DNA from: Oscillospiraceae bacterium
GTDB lineage: Bacteria; Bacillota; Clostridia; Oscillospirales; Oscillospiraceae
Assembly: GCA_017415425.1 (NCBI GenBank)
Contig: JAFQGT010000017.1
Coordinates: 62,001 to 126,000 of the forward strand
DNA length: 64,000 bases
Direction: 5' to 3'
Shown here: in pieces, positions 48,061-57,300 of the stretch
How positions within the stretch are numbered: position 1 is the first letter of the stretch
Layout of the letters: every line of letters starts with the position of its first letter
Program-made: the position numbers and the translations under genes
Notes under the pieces: generated by a model
What the model saw: only the letters and a program-made list of their open reading frames with translations
Told to the model about the DNA's origin: nothing
Databases searched by the model: none

Positions 48061-48582
48061 ATGAAAACTTGGCAGGATTGTGTGGCTTTTCACGGCCATG
48101 AATGCGGTGGCCTGACCATCGGCTATAAGGCAAGTCTGTACGCAATTGAGCTTTTGAATTTGGAATTCTCTGCAGATGAGCAGGTGGTATGTATTGCGGA
48201 AAATGATGCCTGCGGTGTAGATGGTATCCAGGTAATGCTTGGTTGCAGCATTGGTAAAGGCAACCTGCTGTTCCATATGCGGGGTAAGCAGGCGTTTTCT
48301 TTCTATAACCGTAAGACCGGTACTTCCGTCCGTCTGGTGCTAAAACCCAAACCCGAAGGTATGACAAAAGCAGAGTCTTTCGCCTACTACCAGGGATGTA
48401 AGCCGGAAGAGATGTTTGATGTAAAGGAAACGACGATTCAGTTGCCCGAAAAGGCACGGCTGTTCGATTCTTATGTTTGCGACTGCTGTGGAGAAACCAC
48501 CGGCGCCAACTGGATCCGGCTTGCAGGTGATAAGAAGCTTTGCCTGGATTGTTATGAAAGCTATGACCGGTTTAATGTATAA
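48061..48582 (+). CDS. FmdE-family protein with C-terminal zinc knuckle
   Basis: 173 aa. The N-terminal FHGHECGGLTIGYKA and ENDACGVDGIQVMLGCSIGKGN are the FmdE signature, with conserved His and Cys that bind metal; the C-terminal VCDCCGETTGANW..CLDCYESY is a zinc-knuckle. FmdE was named for a subunit copurified with formylmethanofuran dehydrogenase, but in bacteria without that pathway it is often found with metal or molybdate-type transporters and its role is unknown. Eleven bases after the ATPase gene, with GGAGG directly upstream, so it is the fourth gene of the importer operon. It may handle the imported ligand or its metal. Confidence 0.88.
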   Translation: MKTWQDCVAFHGHECGGLTIGYKASLYAIELLNLEFSADEQVVCIAENDACGVDGIQVMLGCSIGKGNLLFHMRGKQAFSFYNRKTGTSVRLVLKPKPEGMTKAESFAYYQGCKPEEMFDVKETTIQLPEKARLFDSYVCDCCGETTGANWIRLAGDKKLCLDCYESYDRFNV

Positions 48583-48594
48583 GCAAAAGAAGAA

Positions 48595-48621
48595 GGCCGC
48601 TGATTTTGTCAGCGGCCCTTT
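48595..48621 (+). terminator. Terminator of the ABC importer/FmdE operon
   Basis: GGCCGCTGA (48595-48603), TTTTG loop, TCAGCGGCC (48609-48617), then CTTTG; modest T-tract. Confidence 0.78.
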
Positions 48622-48632
48622 GCGCTATGTAG

Positions 48633-48866
48633 TTAGATGGAGAAGGCGACCAGGACGATATCCTTGTTGGTCTTCTTGCTCAGGAGCTGTTCCAGCTCAG
48701 TGATCTTAGCCAGTGCTTCTGCGTCCTCGCTCAGCTGGGCATACTTCACGGGGCTGTAAGCGACCAGGGCAACATCTTTGCCGGTCTTGGCGGACAGTTC
48801 CTTTTCCAGAATGGTGATGGAGTCCAGCAGATCCTGACGGTCATCCAATTTGGTGAAGGTTTCCAT
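48633..48866 (-). CDS. Small internally duplicated hypothetical protein
   Basis: 77 aa, no family recognised. Two similar halves: LLDSITILEKELSAKTGKDVALVAYS (about residues 13-38) and KITELEQLLSKKTNKDIVLVAFS (about 54-76) share the pattern I..LE..LS.KT.KD..LVA.S, so each half is probably helix-turn-strand. The charge and lack of a signal peptide indicate a cytoplasmic protein. ATG 48866 follows AAGGAGGA by seven bases, and it starts 18 bases after the DUF4430 lipoprotein, so it shares that gene's cobalamin-riboswitch-controlled transcript. It may be a chaperone or corrinoid-handling factor; this is only inferred from position. Confidence 0.75.
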   Translation of the reverse strand: METFTKLDDRQDLLDSITILEKELSAKTGKDVALVAYSPVKYAQLSEDAEALAKITELEQLLSKKTNKDIVLVAFSI

Positions 48867-48884
48867 GCTTTGATCCTCCTTGGA

Positions 48885-49253
48885 TTATTCAGGCTTGAAA
48901 GCGTAGGTTGCGCCTTCGGTAATCTCGGTAGCGTCAACACCGGTCATGGCATACTCGCCATCAATGTAGAAGGCCCAGTATTTACCATCCTTGTCCCAAT
49001 CCAGAGCAACACCGTTGACGGAATCCACATACAGACCGTACTCGGTTTCGTGTCCCTCAATCAGACCTTCGGCGATCAGAGCCTCACCGACAGTTGCCTT
49101 GTCAGAGGTGTACTCGAAGGTGGTTTCCTTACCTTCCAGATCGGCTACGACAACCGTGAAGGAAGCGCCGGTAGCTTTGGGCTCGGCATTGCCACAGGCA
49201 ACCAGACCCAATACCATGACCATTACAAGCAGCAGGGAAATCAGTTTTTTCAT
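48885..49253 (-). CDS. DUF4430 lipoprotein (transcobalamin-C-terminal-like)
   Basis: 122 aa. Signal peptide with lipobox LVAC at residues 17-20, so a surface lipoprotein of about 100 mature residues. The mature part is one DUF4430 domain: SFTVVVADLEGKETTFEYTSDKATVGEALIAEGLIEG, then YGLYVDSVNGVALDWDKDGKYWAFYIDGEYAMTGVDATEITEGATYAF. This family is related to the C-terminal beta domain of intrinsic factor and transcobalamin that touches the upper face of cobalamin. ATG 49253 follows AAGGAG by ten bases. A short cobalamin riboswitch precedes it, strong support for a role in corrinoid capture. Paired with a 77-aa duplicated protein downstream. Confidence 0.9.
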   Translation of the reverse strand: MKKLISLLLVMVMVLGLVACGNAEPKATGASFTVVVADLEGKETTFEYTSDKATVGEALIAEGLIEGHETEYGLYVDSVNGVALDWDKDGKYWAFYIDGEYAMTGVDATEITEGATYAFKPE

Positions 49254-49274
49254 TTGTTTTTTCTCCTTATAAGC

Positions 49275-49400
49275 AATTTCTCTTACACTGGTGCTCGCAG
49301 CTTATAACGAGATTGTTTGTATTTCGCGATACCGACTGAGCGCAAAAGCACATCACGGCGGCGGCCCCGCACAGGATTTACACCTGTTTCCCACGAAACG
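49275..49400 (-). ncRNA. Cobalamin riboswitch, short (class II-like) form
   Basis: Minus strand: GGGAAACAGGTGTAAATCCTGTGCGG matches the B12-box core (GGGAA..GGTGnAAATCC..GCGG), then GCCGCCGTGAT, and later CAGTCGGTATCGCG, a degenerate form of the conserved AGTCAGGATACC segment. At about 105 bases it is far shorter than the classic 200-base aptamer, like the cobalamin-II/AdoCbl-variant class. TTATAAGC near its 3' end can pair with GCTTATAA (49267-49274 and 49300-49307) that overlaps the ribosome site of the DUF4430 gene, so control is probably at translation. Confidence 0.75.
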
Positions 49401-49405
49401 CTGAC

Positions 49406-49434
49406 ATTATAGCACCGTAACTCTAAGAAATCAA
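49406..49434 (-). promoter_or_regulatory. Promoter of the riboswitch-DUF4430 transcript
   Basis: Minus strand: -35 TTGATT (49429-49434), 17-base spacer, -10 TATAAT (49406-49411). Confidence 0.78.
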
Positions 49435-49511
49435 CTCGGAATAAACTACAAATCAAACACCTTGCAATCACCGAATGGTTGTGATAACCTAAAATAAATG
49501 GAGGGATGGTT

Positions 49512-50057
49512 ATGACTGAAATGGACCTGATCAAACTGGCAGAGGAAGCGGGGTTCCTTGCGGCAGTATTGCCTGCAAAGGAAATCCCGGTGGATGGTTC
49601 TTTCCGCAAATTCTGTGAGGACAATCTCTGTGGCAAATATAATGCCAATTACTCTTGCCCTCCCGGCTGTGGCACAGTGGAGGAAGTCCACCAGCGGCTG
49701 TTTGCCCAGGAAAAGGCACTGGTAGTGGAGATGATCTGGGAGGTAAATGGGTTTGATGATAAGGAATTTATCTTCTCATCCAGAAATAAACTGAATCGAA
49801 CCGTGCTGCAACTTATGGATCAGCTTCGTGAGGCAGGTATGGATGGTTTCTGCCTTGGCTATGGTGGATGTCCTCTGTGCAATCCCTGTAAGCAGACAGA
49901 GGGTAAGCCTTGTACATTCCCTGAAAAGAAGATCAGCTGTATGTCAGCTTATTGCGTCGATGTAGGAAAGCTGGCAAAGAAGTGCGATCTGCCCTTTGCC
50001 TGGTCCAATGACAAAATGCATCTGTTTGGCCTTATCGCCTTCCATAAAAAAGCATGA
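49512..50057 (+). CDS. DUF2284 metal-binding protein
   Basis: 181 aa cysteine-rich cytoplasmic protein. CEDNLCGKYNANYSCPPGCGTVEE near residue 35, CPLCNPCKQTEGKPCTFPEKKISCMSAY near residue 125 and AYCVDVGKLAKKC are the DUF2284 motifs; about eleven cysteines suggest an iron-sulfur or zinc centre. Such proteins often accompany corrinoid-dependent methyltransferases or activation proteins. Its precise role is unknown. ATG 49512 has GGAGGG six bases upstream, while the in-frame ATG six bases earlier touches the site. Divergent from the riboswitch-DUF4430 transcript and just upstream of the second riboswitch. Confidence 0.85.
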   Translation: MTEMDLIKLAEEAGFLAAVLPAKEIPVDGSFRKFCEDNLCGKYNANYSCPPGCGTVEEVHQRLFAQEKALVVEMIWEVNGFDDKEFIFSSRNKLNRTVLQLMDQLREAGMDGFCLGYGGCPLCNPCKQTEGKPCTFPEKKISCMSAYCVDVGKLAKKCDLPFAWSNDKMHLFGLIAFHKKA

Positions 50058-50091
50058 TTTTAGCTTGTATACAAGAATACGAAATTGACTA

Positions 50092-50120
50092 TTGCAATTT
50101 TAGAGAGTTTGGACTATAAT
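50092..50120 (+). promoter_or_regulatory. Promoter of the second cobalamin-riboswitch transcript
   Basis: -35 TTGCAA (50092-50097), 17-base spacer, -10 TATAAT (50115-50120), 22 bases before the aptamer. Confidence 0.78.
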
Positions 50121-50141
50121 AATTAAGCAATTTAATATATG

Positions 50142-50327
50142 TTCCCGTGGCCGGGTATAGCGCATGACGAGTACCTGGCTGAACAAGATAATGGGGTGTG
50201 AGTCCCCGCGCTGCCGGCGCTGTAAGTGTCGAGATGGCCTGCCGTTGACGAAAGTCAGTCATTGAGAGAAATCTTGAGAAGGCAGACAGGCTGTCGTATG
50301 AGACACAAGTCAGAAGACCTACGGGAA
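50142..50327 (+). ncRNA. Cobalamin riboswitch, full-length
   Basis: The closing stem is TTCCCGT (50142-50148) with ACGGGAA (50321-50327). Inside, GGGGTGTGAGTCCCCGCGCTGCC matches the conserved core and ACACAAGTCAGAAGACCT is a near-exact B12 box (CACAAGTCAGGAGACCT with one change). The approximately 186-base length is that of the classic AdoCbl aptamer. A terminator follows before the DUF2292 gene. Confidence 0.92.
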
Positions 50328-50393
50328 TGGTGTTTTACTTCTTTGCACCCGTGCGATGGGCAAAGGGGTTTACTATGTCACGCAGAAAAACGG

Positions 50394-50427
50394 CTGCGGC
50401 AGTATTCATTACTGCCGCAGCTTTTTT
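50394..50427 (+). terminator. Riboswitch-controlled terminator
   Basis: CTGCGGCAGT (50394-50403), loop, ACTGCCGCAG (50411-50420), then CTTTTTTATT. An upstream hairpin CTTTGCACCC..GGGCAAAG (50341-50366) may act as part of the switch. Confidence 0.9.
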
Positions 50428-50442
50428 ATTTGGAGGTAGAAA

Positions 50443-50604
50443 ATGCAACCTGAAAAGAATATGGTGCTGACCAAAGCGGAAAAACAGCTGATTGAGGTGA
50501 TCCGCTCTTTGGACTATGGCGAAGTCCGGGTAATGATCAAGGACAACAAGCCCATCCGGGTGGAAGAGATCCGCAGAAGTATCCAGCTTCCCAACGAGAA
50601 GTAA
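50443..50604 (+). CDS. DUF2292 (YezD-type) small protein
   Basis: 53 aa. The pattern EKQLIEVIRSLDYGEVRVMIKDNKPIRVEEIRRSIQL is that of the DUF2292 family, whose members are small cytoplasmic proteins often found beside sulfur or transport genes; in Bacillus the relative is YezD. Structure is probably a short helix followed by a beta hairpin. ATG 50443 follows GGAGG by seven bases. It is the first gene after a cobalamin riboswitch with terminator, so its level should fall when corrinoid is plentiful. Why such a gene is under B12 control is not known. Confidence 0.85.
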   Translation: MQPEKNMVLTKAEKQLIEVIRSLDYGEVRVMIKDNKPIRVEEIRRSIQLPNEK

Positions 50605-50645
50605 ATAGATAAGTAGTTTTAAGAACTGACGGAAGAACCGAAGTT

Positions 50646-50696
50646 CGAAAGGTGTAGGGACAGTGTACCCATATCTTTCGGGCTTTTTTGTTTTTT
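50646..50696 (+). terminator. Terminator after the DUF2292 gene
   Basis: CGAAAG (50646-50651) pairs with CTTTCG (50675-50680), with an inner GGG/CCC pair, then GGCTTTTTTGTTTTTT. Readthrough would place the downstream genes under riboswitch control. Confidence 0.8.
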
Positions 50697-50709
50697 ATGA
50701 GGTAGTATT

Positions 50710-51111
50710 ATGCCGCATCCAGGAAGAAGCAACATATATGAGGCCACCATCAAGCGGATGGTAAACGAAGCCTTGGAAGCACAGGAGCAGGGATTTGCCC
50801 AAAACCGTGGCAACGACAGTGACGAACAGTTGCTGGGTTACCTTTGTTTTTGTGCCAGCCTTTTGGGTCACACCCCCTGGCCCCGGGAGATCGTAGGCGG
50901 CAGCTTGATCGAAGATCGATTTGGGACCTGGCAGACGGCAATCGCAAATGCAAAATTGCCGATGCCAACAACGCCGAATAAGCTCACCGGTTTTACCCGG
51001 TATGTAGAGGAAACTGAACGGCAAAAGATTGTTTATCGGGAAAAGAAAGCTGCCAAAAAGCAAAAAGCCCAGCAAAGGCTGAAAGCACAGAAAGAAAAGC
51101 AGAAAGCTTAA
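50710..51111 (+). CDS. Homing-endonuclease-associated-repeat (HEAR) protein
   Basis: 133 aa. Residues 36-85 (DEQLLGYLCFCASLLGHTPWPREIVGGSLIEDRFGTWQTAIANAKL) match the homing endonuclease associated repeat: LG..P..., then RFGTW..A...A, a helical unit probably contacting DNA. There is no nuclease domain. The N-terminal 35 residues are helical and the last 30 are almost all Lys, Gln, Ala and Arg, likely a disordered nucleic-acid-binding tail. ATG 50710 follows GAGGTAG. It lies between the DUF2292 gene and the giant surface protein; link to cobalamin is not apparent. Confidence 0.72.
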   Translation: MPHPGRSNIYEATIKRMVNEALEAQEQGFAQNRGNDSDEQLLGYLCFCASLLGHTPWPREIVGGSLIEDRFGTWQTAIANAKLPMPTTPNKLTGFTRYVEETERQKIVYREKKAAKKQKAQQRLKAQKEKQKA

Positions 51112-51139
51112 AGTTGTTATGATTTGGTTTGCGTAATCC

Positions 51140-51390
51140 CCCTTGCGCAGACCATGAATAAGCTGCCGAACCTCCATTCGGCAGTAGATTGCCCTGATGC
51201 CGCTCCATGGGAACGGAGCGGCATTGGGAAACGAGAATAACCGCAAATGCGGTGAAGATAGATCCGGCGCGGTTTCCCTATGGAAGAACCAACGGATTCA
51301 CATCATGTCCCGGAAGCGTCGGGCATGAGCCGGTTGAACCATTTTTCCGCCCACCAGGGCGATTGCATATAGTAAATGTAAGGAGGTTTT
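51140..51390 (+). other. Long structured leader before the giant surface-protein gene
   Basis: No gene. At least four hairpins can be drawn: CTGCCGAA/TTCGGCAG (about 51171-51192), ATGCCGCTCC/GGAGCGGCAT (about 51198-51225), GGGAAAC enclosing ACCGC/GCGGT and closing with GTTTCCC (about 51227-51279), and ATGTCCCG/CGGGCAT (about 51305-51327). It is not recognised as a known riboswitch. AAGGAGG at 51379 is the ribosome site of the giant gene. Confidence 0.5.
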
Positions 51391-51396
51391 TTCAAT

Positions 51397-54300
51397 ATGA
51401 AGAAACGAATTTTCGCACTTCTGCTGGCATTTATCATGTTGGTGGGAATGCTACCTGTCAATGCCTTTGCAGCCAGCCAAGGCCAGGTCCGGGTGATCGT
51501 GGAAAATACCACATATACTGCCGATGAAGGGGCCCCCTGGGATGGCACTCTGGTGGATACCAAAGTCGACTTGACGGACAATATGACCATGATGACCGCC
51601 ATCTTGACGGCTTTGGACAATGCCGGCCATAGCTGGAACTATAACTCCGGTGATTGGGATACCACCTATATCAGCTCCATCGAAAAAGGTGGTTCCGTGG
51701 GATTGGCTGAGTTTGACGGCGGTACCGGTGCCGGTTGGAAGGGAACGCTCAACGACTGGTTCGTAAACCTGGGCTTCACAGACTGGAAGGTCTCTAACGG
51801 CACCCTGGTGGCCGGTGATGTGATCCGTGTCATGTACACCCAGGATATGGGTGCCGATATCGGCGGCGAATGGGGTGCCAATGTGGGTAACCTGAACAGC
51901 CTGACTGTCAGCGAAGGTAAGTTGTCTCCTTCTTTTGATAAGGAGACCCTGGACTACACACTGACCGTAGAAAGCGATGTTAGCAGCGTGGATATTACCG
52001 CGGTTGCAGAGAATAAGGAAGATAAGGTCACCGTCACAGTCGGCGGCACAGAGTACCGCCGGGGTGTTGATGTGCCCGTTTCTGACGGCACGGAGATCTC
52101 CGTTGCCTGCGGTGCAAAGACCTATCTGGTCACGGTCAGCGCAGCACAGCCGGAGCCTGTTACGTATGCCGTGACGCTGCCTGCGGAGACTACCGGTTAT
52201 ACGGTAGCAGCTGCAGAAGGTTCTGTGTCCCCCGTTGTTGAGGGCGGCAGCTACAGCTTTACCGTCACCATCGCCGATGGCTATGAAGCCGGTGAAGACT
52301 TTGCGGTCAAGGCCAATGATGTGGTTCTGACCGCTGCAGATGGCATCTATACCATCGAGAGTATCACTGCTGACCAGATCGTCACAGTGGAAGGCGTTGC
52401 GGAAAAAGTCGCAGAGGAAGCAGTCCCGTTCTCCACCGAGATTAAACTGCCTAGTAACGGTAACTCCAGCTGGGGATATGTTTCCAAGCTGGTCCTCAGA
52501 GGTACCGACGGCAGCATCTATGAAGCTTACTGGTCTGCTACCAGTAACCCCTTTGTTCTGGATGTGATCCTGGGCCAGGATACGGACAAGGATGCCACTA
52601 TCACCGCCGCATTCTCTGTGGCAGGCCTGCGCGCACCCTCCATTACCGGTGAAACAGCCGTCACACTGCAGAACGGCAAGGGTACCATCAATGTAACGGC
52701 CAAGAGCGCTATCGCTTCTTTCTATCCGGATACCAACTGGACCATCAACCTGACCGTAGACGACGGTTCCGCGGCCAACAGAGCCAGCTATACGGTAACT
52801 CTGCCGGAAAGCTGTGAGGCCTATACGGTAACCGCCAGCAGCAGTTCTGTATCTCCTGTCATCGAAGGCAGAAGCTACAGCTTTACGGTCACCATCCCCA
52901 ACACATACAAGGCTGGCGAGAACTTTGCTGTTAAAGCCAATGATGTGGTTCTGGAGGCTGTAAACGGCGTCTATACCATTGAAAACATCCAGGCCGACCA
53001 GGTTGTGACCGTAGAAGGCGTGGAAGAAAAAACACTGGCAGAGTTGAGTGTAACCGTCATTGCCCCCGCCGGTTCCACTATTTCTTCCGGTCGTCACTAT
53101 TCTTACTTCAAATATGATTTCAGCGAACCTCTGGAAGAAACTACATTGGAAGACGGCAGGATCCAGAAGGTCTACCCGACTCAGAGCGGCCGACAGGGCT
53201 TTGTCCGTGTTCAGCATCCCGAAGGCGTTACCTACTGGGATTTTGACGGTTTAACAGCCGGTAGCGTCTTTGAGATCACCGAGGAAATGCTGTTTATCGG
53301 CAGCAGCGAGTTTGGTAAGGAGACTGTTTACGCCAACTTTGAGAAGAATGTCAAGGACAAGGCAGACCTGTATCTGACTGCCAACGAAAAGGGTTGGCTG
53401 GACTTAAATACCGGTGATACCTGGAATCTGAATGTATTCCGCAACTTCCTGTCTCTGGGCAACACCATCTCCAATGACTGCCTGGCTCTGCCCGATGTGG
53501 AGTATAAAGTCATCTCTCCCAATGGCGGTGCTTCTGATGTGGTAAGTGTTACGCCTGATGCCAACAATAGCAGCTATGCCGAGATCAAGGCAGAGAAGGC
53601 CGGCACCGCCATCATTCTGGTCAGCTACGATGCTGTCTATAACTGTGACGGCGAAGGCGGCAAGCAGTGGTCCGCTATCTGGCCGGAGAATACCGGTGTT
53701 GTCATCGTGACGGTGGATGCAGAGGATGCCTCCATCGCTACCAATATGACCGTCAACGAGGAAGCCAACAGCGGCGGCAAGCAGGTCATCGACGCAGAAC
53801 ATGACATTCTGTTCTATGTTGAGGATTCCGGCGCCTCCTATAGCTTCAAGCCTGAGGAGGGCTGCGCTGTCACCGTCAACCGTTCCAAGGTTGGCAGCGC
53901 CATGACCTTTGGCGGCTTCACCTCCGGCGGTGTGGAAACTGCTGCCGACGGTACTGTCACGGTCACCGGTCTTACCACCGGTACCCACATCATCAAGGTG
54001 GAAAAAGACGGCAAGGCTGTCTATCAGGTGGTCCGTGCAAGACAGGTTTCTTATGAAGTCAAGCACAGCGACGGCAGCCTGGTAACGGAAGAAAGTCCCG
54101 CACAGCCTGGCGAGACCGTTACCGTCCAGTTCCATGATCTGATCTCCCCCCTGGAAAAACTGTCCGGTGTGTATAATGCCAACTTCGGCTTCTACTACAA
54201 CGGCCAGCAGGGTGTGCAGGTCCGGACCTCCGGCGGCACCTACGGCGTGTACACCTTCAGCGGCAGCGAAGGTCTGCAGAAGTTTACCGTTACCGTTCCG

Positions 54301-57300
54301 GCTGCCTGGAATGAAACTACCTATACCTTAACCGATGGCGGTATCAAGCTGGGCGGCTTCGGCGGTTCCTTTGGCAGCCACCGTACTACCACTTACATCG
54401 CAGGCAAGGAAGTCAATACCAATGCCAGCGGCACCGGCGGCGTAGCTTCCGTCCTGCCCGATATTGCAATTACCACCAAGCCCTGCGGCTATAACAGCTA
54501 TGTTGCCACCCTGTCTACCGGCGATGGCTACACCGTGAACGGAGTGTCCGGTGAGGCAAATCCCATCCGTGAGGGCGATACCTACACCTTCACGGTTACC
54601 GTGCTTGCCGGTTATGATGGCGAAAATATGGTTGTCAAGGCCAATGGCAAGCCCATTACCGCAACCGACGGCACCTACGCAGTTGAAAATGTCACCGAAA
54701 ACTTAAACATCACCGTGGAAGGTGTTGAAAAAATCGAAGTGGACATGACCACCTCCACAGCCGTCTACACCAATGGTGTGGATGGTTCCCAGTGGGGCCG
54801 CGGCAATTATGTCTATGTGGATACCATCTCCCTTGGCGGCGCTGAGATCGAAAGCTACACCTGGGACGATGACACCTGTAATATCGTTCTGAAAGCAGGC
54901 ACTGCAAAGAACGCTGCCATCGGCTTCAACTGGGCAGTTGGCGGTTCCAACGCAAGCTGGTACGATCAGATGAGTGCTAAGCTGAATGGTACAGCGGTGG
55001 CAGCCGGTGAGACGGTGGGCATCAAGCTGGTCGATGGCGCTGCAACTGTCGAGTTTTATGCAATTTACGCTACCAACACCAGATGGAGTGATACCAAGAC
55101 CTTTGTTATTACTACCGCAGAGCCTCCTGCATTCGGCCTGCCCGATCTGGAAATCGCAGTTGGCGGCAATACTGTGGAAACCGCAACGGTGCAGGCACTG
55201 ACGCCTGACTTTGACACCGCAACAACAGAGTATTCTACTCCCATCCTGGACTACGAAAGTGATAAGAATAACCGTTTTGTTTTGGTGAAGGTCGCGGCTC
55301 CGGAGGGAGCAACGGTCACCGCCAAGTGCGGCGGTTCCGAGGTGGCTACCCTGGTAAGCGGTGAGTGGGGTGTCCTGCAGGTAAAGGGCGGCTACTTCTG
55401 GTCCCCCACTTACAGCGGCTGCTTAACACCCGGTGAGTATAACAAGGTGGAGATCACCGTATCCAAGGAAGGCGAAACCGACAAAGTTTATACTGTCACG
55501 GTTCCCATGCAGCCGGATATTGCCAACAGAAGCCTTGCATGGAAAACCAACCTGAGCGATGCACTCTACATTACGAAGAATGATGAAAATGCAGCCCTGA
55601 CGGTGGAAGCCCAGTACAAGAACCGTCCTTTGGAAAATGAGGATGTGGTTACTTATCAGTGGTACAGCAACACCTCTGCAACCACCGAGGGTGGCACGGC
55701 CATTGCAGGTGCCACTGCGGAAACCTATGTGCCCGATGTTTCCAAACTGGGTACCGGCTACTACTATGCAGTAGCCTCCTGTAAGGACTTGGAAAGCATC
55801 ACCAGCAAGGTTATTACTGTAACCGTTACCGATGAAGCAGCGCCCAAATCTATCAGCATTGTCTGCGATTATCCCTATACCGTTCCCAACGACTGGGGCA
55901 AGGCATTGGGCGGTGTCAGTTTTGTGGCAAAGAATGGTGACACGCTGACATTGAAGGCTGTGGACGAAAACGGCAAGGAAACACCCGTTGTATGGCCCTC
56001 CAGCCTTGGCGGCGGTTCTTTGAATGTGACGAACGGCTCTACTGTTGTTTATACGGTCACCAGCACCATCTACAGCTATGTACAGGTCACCTCTCTTTAT
56101 GATTCCACCATCCAGTCCGAAGAAAAGGCGATTCAGGTCGAGGACTATTCCGTCAATCAGTATAACAAGACCCCCACGGTGACACTTTCTGATGATGGAC
56201 AGTCGGCCAAGAGCATCAGCGCCCAGGGCGGTTTGAATGGCTATACGATCTGGAGCTACACAGTATCGCCTGAGAATGCTGCGGAACTGAGCAGCGACCA
56301 GAAAGAAAAAGCGAATTACCTCAAATTCAACGCACTGCGCCCCGGCACGATCCAGGTTTCCTTTGATCTGGACCTGAATGGTGACGGCGTAGCAGACGGC
56401 AACGGTCAGACGGATACGGCAACCCTGACGATCAATGGTATTGCGGTGGAAGATAGCAGCGGCAATCTGAACAAGACCTATCTGGAAACCAGTACAGCAA
56501 AGCCTAATCCTACCATGCAGCTGAAGGCTCTGTCCTCCACGGAAAACCCGGTCTTCACCTGGTCAAGCACTGACGAGACCGTTGCCACCGTAGATGAAAA
56601 CGGTGTGGTCACTGCCAAGGGCGTGGGTTCTGTCATCATCTCCGCAACGGATGGGACCTATACCGGCGGCATCAAGGTGGTGGTCACCAGTGCGGATACT
56701 CCCTACTTTGAGAGTATCGATTTTGTGACCACCAGCGCATGGAGCAATGGTCTATCCAATGCCAGCTGGAAAACTGCCGACTTTAAGGCAACCACCCTGC
56801 AGTACACCGGCTTGAAGCTGACCAAGGCTGCGGCAAGTACACTGACGCTGAAAGATACAACACTGTACAACACAGAAAAGTATACGGCATCTGCAGCCTA
56901 TGTGGATGCAAACGGTACCGAACAGAGCGTGGTTATCCATTCCGGTGCAGCTACGGAGCTGAAGGATCTGCCTTTTGAGACCAATATCATCACCATCACG
57001 CTAACGGACAAGGCGGACGAAACGAAGAAGACGGTCTATACCTTCGAAGTCACCCGTCCCCGTGATACCACCAAGACCATTGCAAACAACGGTATTGTCT
57101 TTGTTCCCGATGGCCGGGAAATTTGGAAGGACAAATACGACGGTAAGACCGAAGGCATTATGTATGTTGCCAATGAAGATGGCAGCTTCGCCCAGTATCA
57201 GGGTGTCAACAGCAGCCGCCTGTATTACCGCACCTATGCACTGAACGGCCTGGAAAGCTTTTCCTTGACCTTGAAGGGCAGCAGTGCCTTTACCCATATC

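Noticed and set aside
48061-48582. FmdE protein as evidence for methanogenesis or formylmethanofuran metabolism
   Set aside because: No other gene of that pathway is present, and FmdE homologues are common in bacteria that lack it.
51226-51330. Possible third cobalamin riboswitch in the leader of the giant gene
   Set aside because: GGTGAAGATAGATCCGG looks a little like the core, but the B12 box near the 3' end is missing and the GGGAAAC/GTTTCCC pairing does not fit the known fold. Reported only as an unassigned structured leader.
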